Source: Eubacterium_U album
Lineage (GTDB): Bacteria > Bacillota > Clostridia > Lachnospirales > Lachnospiraceae
Reading direction: 5' to 3'
Assembly (NCBI RefSeq): GCF_025336545.1
Contig: NZ_JAODBU010000007.1
Span: 205,450 to 269,449, forward strand
Length of the DNA: 64,000 nucleotides
Below are positions 8,251 through 17,143 of this stretch, piece by piece. The notes beneath the pieces are model-generated. The model was not told the DNA's origin. It ran no database searches and worked only from the letters and a program-made list of their open reading frames with translations. A program made the position numbers and the translations under genes. Numbering within the stretch: position 1 is the stretch's first letter; the number at the start of each line of letters is the position of its first letter.

Positions 8251-9005
8251 AAAAACTAATATCATGGAATGTAAACGGATTAAGAGCCTGTCTTGGAAAG
8301 AATTTTATGGAATTTTTTGATTATGTAGATGCAGATATATTTTGTTTACAGGAAACAAAGATTCAGGAAGGACAGGTAGACTGGAATAAAGAAGGATATT
8401 ATGCATATTGGAATTATGCAGAAAAGAAAGGATATTCAGGAACAGCAATCTTTTCAAAAGAAAAGCCTTTAAACGTTACTTATGGCATAGGCATTGAAGA
8501 ACATGATAAAGAAGGAAGAGTAATTACATTAGAATTTGATAATTACTATATGGTTACAGTGTATACTCCAAATTCTCAAAATGGTCTTGCACGACTTGAA
8601 TATCGTATGAAATGGGAAGATGATTTTAGAAATTATCTATTAAATTTAAAGAAAAATAAGCCTGTTATAGTAACAGGAGATATGAATGTTGCACATAAAG
8701 AGATAGACCTTAAAAATCCTAAAACAAACAGAAAGAATGCAGGATTTACTGATGAAGAAAGACAGAAAATGACGGAACTTTTAGAGGTAGGATTTATAGA
8801 TACATTCAGATATTTTTATCCTGATACAGAAGGAATATATTCATGGTGGTCATATAGGTTTAAGGCAAGAGAAAAGAATGCAGGATGGCGTATAGATTAT
8901 TTCCTTGTATCTGATGATTTAAAAGATAAAATAATTGATGCACATATTCATACTGAAATAATGGGCTCAGATCATTGCCCTGTTGAGTTAACAGTAGAAT
9001 TATAA
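8247..9005 (+). CDS. xth: Exodeoxyribonuclease III (AP endonuclease family)
   Basis: This 252-residue exonuclease/endonuclease/phosphatase-fold enzyme cleaves abasic sites and removes 3' blocks in base-excision repair. Visible motifs are WNVNGLRA, the metal-binding E36 in LQETK, YTPNS, GDMNVAHKEIDL with catalytic Asp/Asn, and the terminal SDHCPV. FTDEERQKM and WWSYR are typical of the ExoIII/ExoA branch. Its ATG overlaps the stop of the alarmone synthetase gene. A short duplicated copy of the coding 3' end follows after the stop. Confidence 0.93.
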   Translation: MKKLISWNVNGLRACLGKNFMEFFDYVDADIFCLQETKIQEGQVDWNKEGYYAYWNYAEKKGYSGTAIFSKEKPLNVTYGIGIEEHDKEGRVITLEFDNYYMVTVYTPNSQNGLARLEYRMKWEDDFRNYLLNLKKNKPVIVTGDMNVAHKEIDLKNPKTNRKNAGFTDEERQKMTELLEVGFIDTFRYFYPDTEGIYSWWSYRFKAREKNAGWRIDYFLVSDDLKDKIIDAHIHTEIMGSDHCPVELTVEL

Positions 9006-9064
9006 AAGAAATAGGTTGTGATTCAGTTAATGCAATTGGTGATTGAGGTTGAGTTAACAGTAGA
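8982..9064 (+). repeat. Direct repeat duplicating the 3' end of xth
   Basis: The 17-base string GTTGAGTTAACAGTAGA at 8982-8998 (last codons of xth) recurs at 9048-9064, exactly 66 bases downstream. It looks like a small local duplication of the gene end. Confidence 0.7.
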
Positions 9065-9074
9065 GTAGTAAAAT

Positions 9075-9121
9075 AAAGGTTACAGATTATCATATATAGT
9101 GATTAGTCTGTAACCTTTTTA
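9075..9121. terminator. Bidirectional terminator between xth and the ABC operon
   Basis: AAAGGTTACAGA (9075-9086) pairs with TCTGTAACCTTT (9107-9118), followed by T on the plus strand and T-rich sequence on the minus strand. Confidence 0.8.
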
Positions 9122-9133
9122 TAATAAGTTTAA

Positions 9134-10567
9134 TTAAACATTTCTTCTTGTAAATGCATCATGTGCAATAAACAGGAATAAGAAAATGTGTATTGCAATA
9201 ACGCTAACTGAAAAAATAGGTGTCATACCAAAGAATGTAAATGAATTTTCAACAATGTTTGAGAATGACATATTTGCAAATATCGTGTAACGTACAAAGT
9301 CTAATGATAACATTTGTGCAATTGAAACAGCCATATCCGAACCTAAGTAAATCATGATTGGAATTGCAATTGCTATAGCTGAATTCCTAAATAATGCTGA
9401 TAACATAAATGCTATGATGGCAGTAATCATTATTGCTCCAAATGTCATGAAGAAATTAGAGAGGATATGTAACAATCCTGAACTTGCAATAATGCTTCCG
9501 TTTTTAACTATTAACAGAGGTGTAGATAATTCTCCCGTACCAAACACAATAATAGTGAGTAAAACAGATAATACATATGATAATAATGTTAAAACAAATC
9601 CATATGTTAAAAATGTAATAAATTTGCTCCAAAAGATTTTGTATCTTTTCACAGGTGTTATAAGTAAGAATTTAATTGTTCCATTAGAAAATTCAGATGA
9701 AACAGTGGTTCCGGCTAAAATAATCAAAATAAGAGCAATAATAATTGTAGCATTAATACATCTTTTTAAAGATAAAAATGCATTGCCTGTGTATATATAT
9801 GGTTCATATGATGACATCTGAGGATCAGGGTTTTTATAAATAACTGAATCAGTATTATTTTCTAACTGATATTTTGCTATCAGATAATTTGATTCAGTAG
9901 TATTAAATTCTGTTTCGTCATATGAAGCACCACTTTCTTTTGTTGAAAGTAAATCGGAATAGCTAGTATCATATTGTGAAAAATTAGATATAAGACTGTA
10001 TTTTTGAGCGTTTGAATCAGGATCTATATCATTTTTTAAATAGTTTTCATAAGTATCCTTTAATAATTTAGCACCGTCTTTTGTATGACCATCGTTGTTA
10101 ATTGAATCGGCAGTTAACTGAATATAACTTTTCCAATCATTATCTTTAAGTGAAGAAACAATTGTATCACATAATTTTTGATAATGTTCACGGTCTTCAT
10201 TTGAGTTGACTAAATCAGATGAACCATCTTTATCAAATGAATTAATTGAACTTAAATATGAATAGTAATCGCTTAAAGCATTTGATTCCCAACGTGAATT
10301 GTCATATATATCTTGCATTGTATAATCAAGAGATTTAGCAAGTTTTAATTCTTCTATATACGCATCGTCTCTATATTCATCAGTTTCACTAGTTGCATAT
10401 TGTAATTCCTGATCAATAGAAGAGTAATAAATATCATCGTTATTATTACAGGAAAATTTTGTAAAAACTGAAATGCCAATTATAAATAATACAATGGCTG
10501 CAAGAAAGAAATAAGTGCTTTTTTTATGAAATAATTTTGAATATTCGTTTTTGATTAAATTAAGCAA
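9134..10567 (-). CDS. ABC-2 type permease with large extracytoplasmic domain
   Basis: This 477-residue membrane protein has one transmembrane helix at about 17-38, an extracytoplasmic stretch of about 215 residues rich in Asp, Ser, Tyr and Asn, then five or six helices from about residue 265 to the C-terminus. SSEFSNGTIKFLLITPVKRYKIFWSK is characteristic of ABC-2 permeases. The start is a TTG at 10567 with GGAGG placed well upstream, and it overlaps the ATPase end by 8 bases. With the ATPase it forms an exporter, possibly for a peptide or for self-protection; the substrate is not evident. Confidence 0.87.
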   Translation of the reverse strand: MLNLIKNEYSKLFHKKSTYFFLAAIVLFIIGISVFTKFSCNNNDDIYYSSIDQELQYATSETDEYRDDAYIEELKLAKSLDYTMQDIYDNSRWESNALSDYYSYLSSINSFDKDGSSDLVNSNEDREHYQKLCDTIVSSLKDNDWKSYIQLTADSINNDGHTKDGAKLLKDTYENYLKNDIDPDSNAQKYSLISNFSQYDTSYSDLLSTKESGASYDETEFNTTESNYLIAKYQLENNTDSVIYKNPDPQMSSYEPYIYTGNAFLSLKRCINATIIIALILIILAGTTVSSEFSNGTIKFLLITPVKRYKIFWSKFITFLTYGFVLTLLSYVLSVLLTIIVFGTGELSTPLLIVKNGSIIASSGLLHILSNFFMTFGAIMITAIIAFMLSALFRNSAIAIAIPIMIYLGSDMAVSIAQMLSLDFVRYTIFANMSFSNIVENSFTFFGMTPIFSVSVIAIHIFLFLFIAHDAFTRRNV

Positions 10568-11513
10568 TTTGGTTACCTCCTTTTACGTTAGTTATTTCCA
10601 TAAAGGCATCTTCAAGTTTCTGGTTTTCAATAGGAATAATGGCGTAAATGCTGATTTTGTTTTTAACAAGTAAATCTGTAATTGTAGAAACAATGTCTTT
10701 AGATGAATCCCTGTTAATCTTTAATTCAAATGTAGTATCGCCTGTTATTGAATTTACAATATCAGGGTTATAGTCTGTAATGATAGTAATAGCAGAATTA
10801 CTGTCTGATACTTCAAAGTTGTAAGTTACATCCTGACCTGATACAATATGAAGCATATTTTCCATCGTATCAACACTTAAAATATTTCCGTTTGACAAAA
10901 TAGCTACTCTGTCGCACATTAATTCCATTTCGCTCATAAGATGACTTGATACTAAAACGCAAACATCTTCTTTGTGAGCCATATTTGTTAAAATATCACG
11001 TAACTGTTTAATTCCTGCAGGGTCAAGACCGTTGGTAGGCTCATCTAAAATTAACACTTTAGGATTGTGCAATAATGTAATAGCAAGTCCTAAACGCTGT
11101 CTCATACCTAGAGAATATTTGCCTACTTTTTCATTTATACGATTTGATAAACCGACAAGCTCAATTACTTCGTTAACTCTTTCAATAGTTACTGACTTGT
11201 GTAAACGTGCATATTGTAAAATATTTTGCTTACCGGTCATATATTTATAAAATTCAGGATTTTCAACGATAGCTCCGATATTTTCCATGGCAGCTTCAAA
11301 GTCATGCTCAAGACTTTTTCCGTTGATTAAAATTTCACCATCATCTATATTGAGCAAACCTGTAATCATTTTAATTAAAGTTGTTTTACCGGCTCCGTTT
11401 GGACCAAGAAGGCCGAATACTTCACCTGTTTTTGTTTCAAATGATACTTTGTTTAAAACAGTTCTGGAACCAAATCTTTTTTCTATATTCTTAATTTCCA
11501 ATGCTGTACTCAT
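10560..11513 (-). CDS. ABC transporter ATP-binding protein
   Basis: This 317-residue ATPase has Walker A GPNGAGKTT, the signature YSLGMRQRLGLA, Walker B VLILDEPTNGLDPAG and the switch SSHLMSEM, then a C-terminal domain of about 95 residues. I start it at 11513 (MSTALEIKNI), where GGAGG sits 6 bases upstream; an in-frame upstream extension would overlap the preceding gene heavily and lacks a site. It follows the membrane-anchored protein gene by 1 base and overlaps the permease. The style resembles bacitracin/lantibiotic-immunity ATPases such as BcrA, but the cargo is an inference. Confidence 0.9.
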   Translation of the reverse strand: MSTALEIKNIEKRFGSRTVLNKVSFETKTGEVFGLLGPNGAGKTTLIKMITGLLNIDDGEILINGKSLEHDFEAAMENIGAIVENPEFYKYMTGKQNILQYARLHKSVTIERVNEVIELVGLSNRINEKVGKYSLGMRQRLGLAITLLHNPKVLILDEPTNGLDPAGIKQLRDILTNMAHKEDVCVLVSSHLMSEMELMCDRVAILSNGNILSVDTMENMLHIVSGQDVTYNFEVSDSNSAITIITDYNPDIVNSITGDTTFELKINRDSSKDIVSTITDLLVKNKISIYAIIPIENQKLEDAFMEITNVKGGNQIA

Positions 11514-11514
11514 G

Positions 11515-12186
11515 TTAATCCTCCTTATCGTCAAGTTTTGTGCAGTTTGAGTCTGTAACATAACTGTCCCAGGTACTTATTTTCCATTTGCCTGATTCAT
11601 AAGTGTAGTAAATAGTACCTTCGCAAGTGCAGTTTACTTTATAATAATCATTAGTTGAGGCGTTGTTGGAATCTTGTGAATCTTCAGAACCATCATCGTA
11701 ATAATCATTATTGTAATCGCTAAGTGTACAAATAGTACCCGGTGTAAATACTGTAGATGTTTCTTTTCCAACGATATCTACTGTGTATTTTATATTTGCA
11801 CTGGCAATTTTAGGACCGGCTTTTGAAATCTTAACTGACTGAACTGAACCGGATGCATCTTTTATATCAAATAAAGAATTGTCAGAGTCAAGAGTAGAAT
11901 CTAAAGTTGCTTTCATGCCTGAGATAGTAGAACCACTTGATGAATAATGTTTATCTGTCCAATAATTATTTAACATGTCTGTAATAAGTTCGCGATGTTT
12001 ATTTAAATCAACTGATTCAGAGTTTGTTTTTAAAACATCGTTTATATAATTTTCAGTTGTTTGTCTAATAGTATCTTTTTGTGTTGAGAATGTTATGTAA
12101 TCAACAGAAACGTAGATTACAAGAATAACAAGACAAATAGCAGACAATATAATTCCACGATTTGTCTTCTTTAAAAATTTCTTCAT
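11515..12186 (-). CDS. Membrane-anchored extracytoplasmic protein of unknown function in an ABC operon
   Basis: This 223-residue protein has a positively charged N-terminus, one transmembrane helix (about 12-30) and an exported domain. I do not recognise a family. The segment TTENYINDVLKTNSESVDLNKHRELITDMLNNYW and the later strands ANIKYTVDI, YKVNCTCEGTIYYTYESGKWKISTWDS suggest an NTF2/DUF4878-like alpha-beta fold. An Asp/Asn/Ser-rich insert lies at about 155-178. Two adjacent cysteines (NCTC) and a third near the C-terminus are noteworthy. It is first in the operon, 1 base before the ATPase, with a GGAGG-type site (GGAGGTTATTTTTT) before its ATG. It may be an accessory subunit of the exporter. 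Confidence 0.75.
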   Translation of the reverse strand: MKKFLKKTNRGIILSAICLVILVIYVSVDYITFSTQKDTIRQTTENYINDVLKTNSESVDLNKHRELITDMLNNYWTDKHYSSSGSTISGMKATLDSTLDSDNSLFDIKDASGSVQSVKISKAGPKIASANIKYTVDIVGKETSTVFTPGTICTLSDYNNDYYDDGSEDSQDSNNASTNDYYKVNCTCEGTIYYTYESGKWKISTWDSYVTDSNCTKLDDKED

Positions 12187-12531
12187 AAAAAATAACCTCC
12201 AATTTGTTTTGTGAATTTATAATATCAAACTAAAAAATGTTTTTCATTTATAAAAAATTAAAATTGTCTTAAGATAGGAGCATCAAAGTCAGGGATATGA
12301 CTTCGTCATTTATAAGTAACATATAATAACAAATAATAAAAAATAATAAAAAATGATAGCGAATAATAAAATGTGTTTGAAAAAACATAAAAGTAATGTA
12401 AAATTAACTATATGAATGATAGGAAAGATTAAAAATATAGTTGGAAAAAGAAATTGTTTTATATATACTATTCCAACCAATATCAGTTAATCAAAGGTAG
12501 GAAACAATACATATTAAAAGGAGGAAAGTGA
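12187..12531. other. AT-rich divergent intergenic region
   Basis: These 345 bases separate the minus-strand ABC operon from the plus-strand oxidoreductase. They contain a run of short AATAATAAA-like repeats (about 12320-12370) and one fair promoter (separate entry). No open frame or stable RNA is visible. Confidence 0.6.
12377..12404 (+). promoter_or_regulatory. Possible promoter of the oxidoreductase gene
   Basis: TTGAAA at 12377-12382 and TAAAAT at 12399-12404 with a TG just before the -10; the spacer is 16 bases. The leader to the ATG would be about 120 bases. Confidence 0.4.
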
Positions 12532-13506
12532 ATGATAAATTTTGCAACGATAGGAACAAATTTTGTAGTTGATTGGTTTTTAGAGGCGGTAGAACAATGT
12601 GATAACTTATGCTATGTGGCAACATATTCAAGAGATAAGGAAAAAGGAGAAGCATTTAGCAAAAAGCATAATGGGAAAATGGTGTTTACGGATTTGAATA
12701 AGCTTGCTAAATGTGATGAAATTCATGCAGTATATATTGCAAGCCCTAATAGCTTACATTATGAACAGACTAAACTTTTGATTGAAAATGGAAAACATGT
12801 AATGATTGAAAAGACAATTACAAGCAATCAAAAAGAATTAGAAGAATTAATAAATTTGGCAATAAAGCATAATGTAGTAATAATGGAAGCAATGAGAAAT
12901 GTAATTGACCCGGGATTTTTTGCTATAAAAGAAGCAATAGAACTTGTTAAGCCTGTTAGAAGAGTAAGCTTTCAATATTGTCAATATTCATCAAGATACG
13001 ATAAATATAAGCAGGGAATATTTGAAAATGCATTTCGTAAGGAATTTTCAAATGGAGCATTAACGGATATAGGTGTATATTGTGTGCATCCGCTTGTAAA
13101 ATTATTTGGTATGCCACAGGAAATAATGGCAATGGCACAAATATTACCTGATAGTATTGATGGACAGGGAACAATAATTGCAAAATATCCTGAAATGTTG
13201 GCAGAAGTATTGTATTCAAAGATAACAAATTCAAAGATACCTAGTCAGATTCAGGGAGAAAAAGGAGCAATTATTATTGAGGACATACCTAACCCGAGAA
13301 AAGTAAAAGTTATTTTTAACGATAATACGGAAAAGATAATTAAAGTGCCTGAATGTGAAAATAATCTTGTATTTGAAGCAAAAGAGTGGGCACGACTTAT
13401 TGAAATTGGAAAATTTACAGACGAACATATTAAATATTCACATATGTGTGTTAAAGTTATGGATGAAGCAAGAAGGCAACAGGGGGTTGTATTTCCAGCA
13501 GATTAG
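12532..13506 (+). CDS. Gfo/Idh/MocA-family oxidoreductase
   Basis: This 324-residue NAD(P)-dependent sugar or inositol dehydrogenase-like protein has an N-terminal Rossmann fold (FATIGTNFVVDWFLEAV, a Gx(T)N variant of GxGxxG) and the family motif AVYIASPNSLHYEQTKLLIENGKHVMIEK, in which the Lys of EK is usually catalytic. The C-terminal alpha/beta domain carries FSNGALTDIGVYCVHP. The substrate is unknown. A GGAGG site lies 8 bases upstream. The gene is monocistronic and ends before the tmRNA terminator. Confidence 0.88.
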   Translation: MINFATIGTNFVVDWFLEAVEQCDNLCYVATYSRDKEKGEAFSKKHNGKMVFTDLNKLAKCDEIHAVYIASPNSLHYEQTKLLIENGKHVMIEKTITSNQKELEELINLAIKHNVVIMEAMRNVIDPGFFAIKEAIELVKPVRRVSFQYCQYSSRYDKYKQGIFENAFRKEFSNGALTDIGVYCVHPLVKLFGMPQEIMAMAQILPDSIDGQGTIIAKYPEMLAEVLYSKITNSKIPSQIQGEKGAIIIEDIPNPRKVKVIFNDNTEKIIKVPECENNLVFEAKEWARLIEIGKFTDEHIKYSHMCVKVMDEARRQQGVVFPAD

Positions 13507-13590
13507 GGAAGGTAGCAAGTTCTAATTCAAATGATGCACCACAGGAATTTGTTGTAATTGGAATGAAATAGTTATAATTAAATTTCAAAT

Positions 13591-13624
13591 AAAAAATACA
13601 CCTCATTTCGAGGTGTATTTTTAT
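13591..13624. terminator. Terminator shared by the oxidoreductase gene and tmRNA
   Basis: AATACACCTC and GAGGTGTATT pair around ATTTC, flanked by A-rich and T-rich runs, so it works on both strands. On the minus strand it lies about 95 bases beyond the mature tmRNA 3' end, after further hairpins at 13640-13710. Confidence 0.85.
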
Positions 13625-13715
13625 TAAAGATTATTGGAACAGACGCATTCAAAGGCGAACACCGTCCGCAAGCGTCTGCGTAGGCAATATGCTTACTTCG
13701 TAAGCACATTACATG

Positions 13716-14059
13716 TAGTGGACTAGACGGGAGTTGAACCCGTGTCCAAAAGCCTCTCCATTGTACTTCTTCTATCATAGTCAGTTATTTAACATTCCCT
13801 TAAACAAACCGGAACTAACACCGTTTTGCTCTTAGTAGCTTCATAAAATCACTGAAAGCGCAAAGCTTAGCAATCAGAGTTTCCTGCTAAAGTCGATGCC
13901 AATATCAGGGCCGCAGGCAACCTTGTATTGACAGCTGCCATTAATTAGGCAGCGTAAGCTAAATTATCTTCAGCGTTTAATTTTAATTGTATGATTTAAC
14001 GCATCATCTACGGATAGCTTCTCCAACTTCAAAACCCCTGTCGAAACCAGTACTAGCCC
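13716..14059 (-). ncRNA. ssrA: Transfer-messenger RNA (tmRNA)
   Basis: The minus strand starts GGGCTAGTACTGGTTTCGACAGGGG and ends in a T-arm (ACGGGTTCAACTCCCGT) followed by CTAGTCC. GGGCTAG and CTAGTCC form the 7-bp acceptor stem (one G-U). In between is an open tag ending AEDNLAYAA then TAA TTAA (about 13948-13980), plus pseudoknot-like stems. The length of about 344 nt is typical. The tag ends in AYAA, where many bacteria have ALAA. After the discriminator A the DNA reads CTA, so CCA is not encoded and must be added. Function: rescue of stalled ribosomes together with SmpB. Confidence 0.95.
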
Positions 14060-14094
14060 TTACTGGAGTAGGTAAAAGTCTACCTTGGTCTTTT

Positions 14095-14123
14095 ATTTTA
14101 AAACATATTTTAAATATAGTCAA
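14095..14123 (-). promoter_or_regulatory. Promoter of tmRNA
   Basis: On the minus strand TTGACT (14118-14123) and TAAAAT (14095-14100) are 17 bases apart. Transcription would start about 30 bases before the mature 5' end at 14059, leaving a leader to be removed by RNase P. Confidence 0.65.
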
Positions 14124-14136
14124 TTGGAAATATTGT

Positions 14137-14937
14137 CTATTTTTGCTTTGGTGTATATAAGTTAGAATACCAATATAAAACTCCGATTCCAACACCACCA
14201 ATGATATTACCGATAGTTACAGGTAATAAATTTTTAACGATGAAGTTCCACCAGCTAAGACCTGTTACATCTAATCCATAATTTCCATACATCTGATTAA
14301 TGAATAAACCACCACTTATATAACTCATATTTGCAACGCTATGTTCAAAAGCACAAATAACGAAAACGATAATAGGGAAGAATAAACATATAATTTTGCT
14401 TGCAGCAGATTCGGTCATAAATGTCATAAATACTGCAACACATACTAAAATATTACAAAAAATACCTTTAATAATGGCATCAGTAAATGAAATATTGCAT
14501 TTAGATACAGCAGTACTTAAGAGATTTGTTGCTAATTGTCCATTAAATAAAGTATAAACATGACCGTATGTACATAAAAATGTAAATACAACACTTCCTA
14601 TAAAACTTCCTATATAAACAACAACCCAGTTCTTAAGCATTTTCGCTACAGAAAGTTTTTTCTCAAGAACAGAAATAATCATAAGGTTGTTACCTGTAAA
14701 TAACTCACTTCCGTTTAAAACTACCATTGCTAAACCAGCAGGGAAGATACATGCATTTATCAATCTTGCTATAGCTGCATTTTCTAATGAACATGATGCA
14801 GCGGCAGCACCGGTTCCGGCTATGGAAATAAAGAATCCGGCTACAATTCCTAATACCAACATTTTTAATGTAGGTAAATTACCTTTGACAACACCTACTT
14901 TTGAATAGCGTTCAGTTGCTTCTCTTGTACTAATCAT
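14137..14937 (-). CDS. Formate/nitrite transporter family channel
   Basis: This 266-residue integral membrane protein of the FNT family has about six helices and the family signatures GIVAGFFISIAGTGAAAA, NLMIISVLEKKLSVAKMLKNWVVVYIGSFIGS and AFEHSVANMSYI. The His in FEHSVANM fits the conserved pore histidine. FNT channels pass formate, nitrite, hydrosulfide or lactate as pentamers. I start it at the ATG at 14937, which has GAGGT placed 8 bases upstream; a longer TTG-started form lacks a proper site. It is adjacent to tmRNA on the same strand. In an anaerobic fermenter formate is a likely cargo, but this is inference. Confidence 0.9.
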   Translation of the reverse strand: MISTREATERYSKVGVVKGNLPTLKMLVLGIVAGFFISIAGTGAAAASCSLENAAIARLINACIFPAGLAMVVLNGSELFTGNNLMIISVLEKKLSVAKMLKNWVVVYIGSFIGSVVFTFLCTYGHVYTLFNGQLATNLLSTAVSKCNISFTDAIIKGIFCNILVCVAVFMTFMTESAASKIICLFFPIIVFVICAFEHSVANMSYISGGLFINQMYGNYGLDVTGLSWWNFIVKNLLPVTIGNIIGGVGIGVLYWYSNLYTPKQK

Positions 14938-15234
14938 TTTTGTTACCTCTATTTTTATTTTTTCTTTTTTGTTCCCCCTCAAATATATAAAAAACCAAAG
15001 ATATTTTTACCATATATTAACGCGAATGTAAAGGTTATAAACATAGAAGAAACACAATAAATGACAACAAATTATATAAAGTAACAAAATTGTTATTAAA
15101 AATTAATAAAATTTACGACAAAAATAATATTTTCTTTTTAAACAAATTATTGTATTATAGGCGTATCGTAAATAAGTATGCCTATTTAATAGGTAAGAAA
15201 TAAAAATAATAGTTACGCTGTAGCAGGAGGGATT

Positions 15235-16362
15235 ATGAGAAGATTAGCATTATTAATGATTTTTAGCATTGTAGCTACTATGACTTTTGGATGTGGAAAA
15301 ACGGAAGGAGAAGAAAAGAGTACAAAAGAGGAAGTAACTACAATTCAGGAAACAGAAGAGCCATTGGAAACAAAAGATGACAAGGTTGATTTGTTAGAAT
15401 ACATAGATGAATTAAAAAGAGTAGCTTATTATTTTAATATGAAAGAATCTGATAGTGAAAAAGGAAATGTAGAGCAACATTGGAAAGGAAATGGCATCGA
15501 AATAAATGTAATTAAAGGTTCAAGTCAGAAACTTCATGACTATAACTATCCTGATTTTCAAATTATTGTAACTGATAATGATGAAATTTCAGTGCTTGGA
15601 TACTCTTTAGGGGATGAGATTAATTATTACATGGATCCTGTAGTTGAAAAAATGGGATGGGATGTTAATTATGATGGAAGACTTGATGAAAAAAGAAGTG
15701 TTGTATTTACGAAAGTTGCAGATGACAGAATACTCTATGTTTCATTTACATCAGATGACAAAGATATTACACAAATGGAAATATATACAGATTATAAAGA
15801 AGTAGTAAATGAAGTAGTACAGGATAAACAGAAAGAACTATATGAAAAATACGAAAAAACTTTGTATAAATTACAAAGCAAAGACCCAAATCAAAATGTT
15901 GAGTTCGCAAAAATAGGAAATAATTATTATCCATGTATGCTTGTGTGGAGTAAGGAAAGCCGCGAAATGAAACTTTATTATTTGAATAAAAAAGGTAAAA
16001 TTGCCCATACTAAAGCATTTCAGTCTATGACATATAATCAGGATGGAACAGTTACGCTTGTTAATAATATAATTGGGAATACACAAATTGTTGTATGCCA
16101 ATACAAGGATGAAAAGTTGAAAGTTATTTCAAGACTTGTAACTGACAACTCAGGAAATACAAAAAAATATCTAATAAACGATAATGAAGTAACAGAGAAA
16201 GAATATAATAAAGTCGTAAACTCATATAAGAGAGATAACGACAGATATAGAACATATTCTTATAATGGAGCTGAATACAGTGGATATGAAGACGTTTCGC
16301 ATGCACTTTCAGCATTAGAAACAAAAATTCAGCAAATTGAGCAGGCAGAAGCAGAAAAATAA
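15235..16362 (+). CDS. Lipoprotein of unknown function
   Basis: This 375-residue secreted lipoprotein has signal residues 1-19, a lipobox MTFGC with Cys20, and a Glu/Thr/Lys-rich linker (about 22-50). The rest is a charged alpha/beta protein with a Lys/Glu/Tyr-rich C-terminal helix region (about 320-375), and I do not recognise a domain. VFTKVADDRILYVSFTSDDKDITQMEIYTDYKE at the middle looks like beta strands. GGAGG lies 5 bases before the ATG. It lies 103 bases before a two-component system and might be a sensor accessory, but that is only positional. Confidence 0.75.
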   Translation: MRRLALLMIFSIVATMTFGCGKTEGEEKSTKEEVTTIQETEEPLETKDDKVDLLEYIDELKRVAYYFNMKESDSEKGNVEQHWKGNGIEINVIKGSSQKLHDYNYPDFQIIVTDNDEISVLGYSLGDEINYYMDPVVEKMGWDVNYDGRLDEKRSVVFTKVADDRILYVSFTSDDKDITQMEIYTDYKEVVNEVVQDKQKELYEKYEKTLYKLQSKDPNQNVEFAKIGNNYYPCMLVWSKESREMKLYYLNKKGKIAHTKAFQSMTYNQDGTVTLVNNIIGNTQIVVCQYKDEKLKVISRLVTDNSGNTKKYLINDNEVTEKEYNKVVNSYKRDNDRYRTYSYNGAEYSGYEDVSHALSALETKIQQIEQAEAEK

Positions 16363-16465
16363 CTATATTTCATAAAATCATCACATATTTTGTGTTATAT
16401 TTTACATTATAGAAGTTGAAATGTTATTTCTATATGAAATATTAGTGCTGCGGAGGTACACATAA

Positions 16466-17143
16466 ATGGATGAATTAAAGATTTTAGTTGTAGATGATGA
16501 ATCAAGAATGAGAAAACTTGTTAAGGATTTCCTTGTAAAGAAACAATATAAGGTATTAGAAGCAGGAGACGGCGAAGAAGCAATTGAGGTATTCTTTGGA
16601 AACAAAGATATTTCATTGATAATTCTTGACGTTATGATGCCTAAAATGGACGGTTGGGAAGTATGTAAGGAAATAAGAAAATTTTCAAAAGTCCCAATCA
16701 TAATGCTTACAGCAAAAAGTGAGGAAAATGATGAACTTAAAGGATTTGAACTTGGAGTTGATGAATACATATCAAAACCTTTCAGTCCTAAAATATTAGT
16801 TGCAAGAGTTGATGCAATTTTACGACGTGCTAATAAAATTGGCGCTGATATGACAATAGAAGCAGGAGATATTAAGATAGATAAGGCTGCTCATATTGTT
16901 AAGGTTAAAGATAAGGAAATTGAACTAAGCTTTAAAGAATTTGAATTGTTGACATATTTTATTGAAAATAAAGGAATTGCTCTTTCAAGAGAAAATATTT
17001 TAAATAATGTATGGAATTATGATTACTTTGGAGATGCCAGAACAATAGATACACATGTCAAGAAACTTAGAAGTAAATTAGGTGACTGTGGTGATTACAT
17101 AAAGACTGTTTGGGGCATGGGATATAAATTTGAGGTAAACTAA
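16466..17143 (+). CDS. OmpR/PhoB-family response regulator
   Basis: This 225-residue regulator has an N-terminal receiver with acidic D10-D11, phospho-acceptor D55 (ILDVMMPKMDG), T82 and K104 (SKPFSP), and a C-terminal winged helix (about 128-222; ELSFKEFELLTYFIENKG, DARTIDTHVKKLRSKLG, IKTVWGMGYKFE). It is a DNA-binding activator or repressor phosphorylated by the kinase encoded immediately downstream, whose ATG overlaps its stop by 1 base. GGAGG precedes the start. Confidence 0.95.
   Translation: MDELKILVVDDESRMRKLVKDFLVKKQYKVLEAGDGEEAIEVFFGNKDISLIILDVMMPKMDGWEVCKEIRKFSKVPIIMLTAKSEENDELKGFELGVDEYISKPFSPKILVARVDAILRRANKIGADMTIEAGDIKIDKAAHIVKVKDKEIELSFKEFELLTYFIENKGIALSRENILNNVWNYDYFGDARTIDTHVKKLRSKLGDCGDYIKTVWGMGYKFEVN

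Noticed and set aside
9354..9821. Plus-strand open frame of 155 codons across the ABC permease
   Set aside because: It is the reverse-strand shadow of a membrane gene: hydrophobic codons read antisense. No initiation signal.
12320..12370. Short AATAATAAA-like repeats considered as CRISPR or origin-like iterons
   Set aside because: Irregular, very AT-rich and without spacers or DnaA boxes; ordinary low-complexity intergenic DNA.
13640..13710. Hairpins after tmRNA considered as a separate small RNA
   Set aside because: They lie between the tmRNA 3' end and its terminator on the same strand, so they are best read as the precursor tail.
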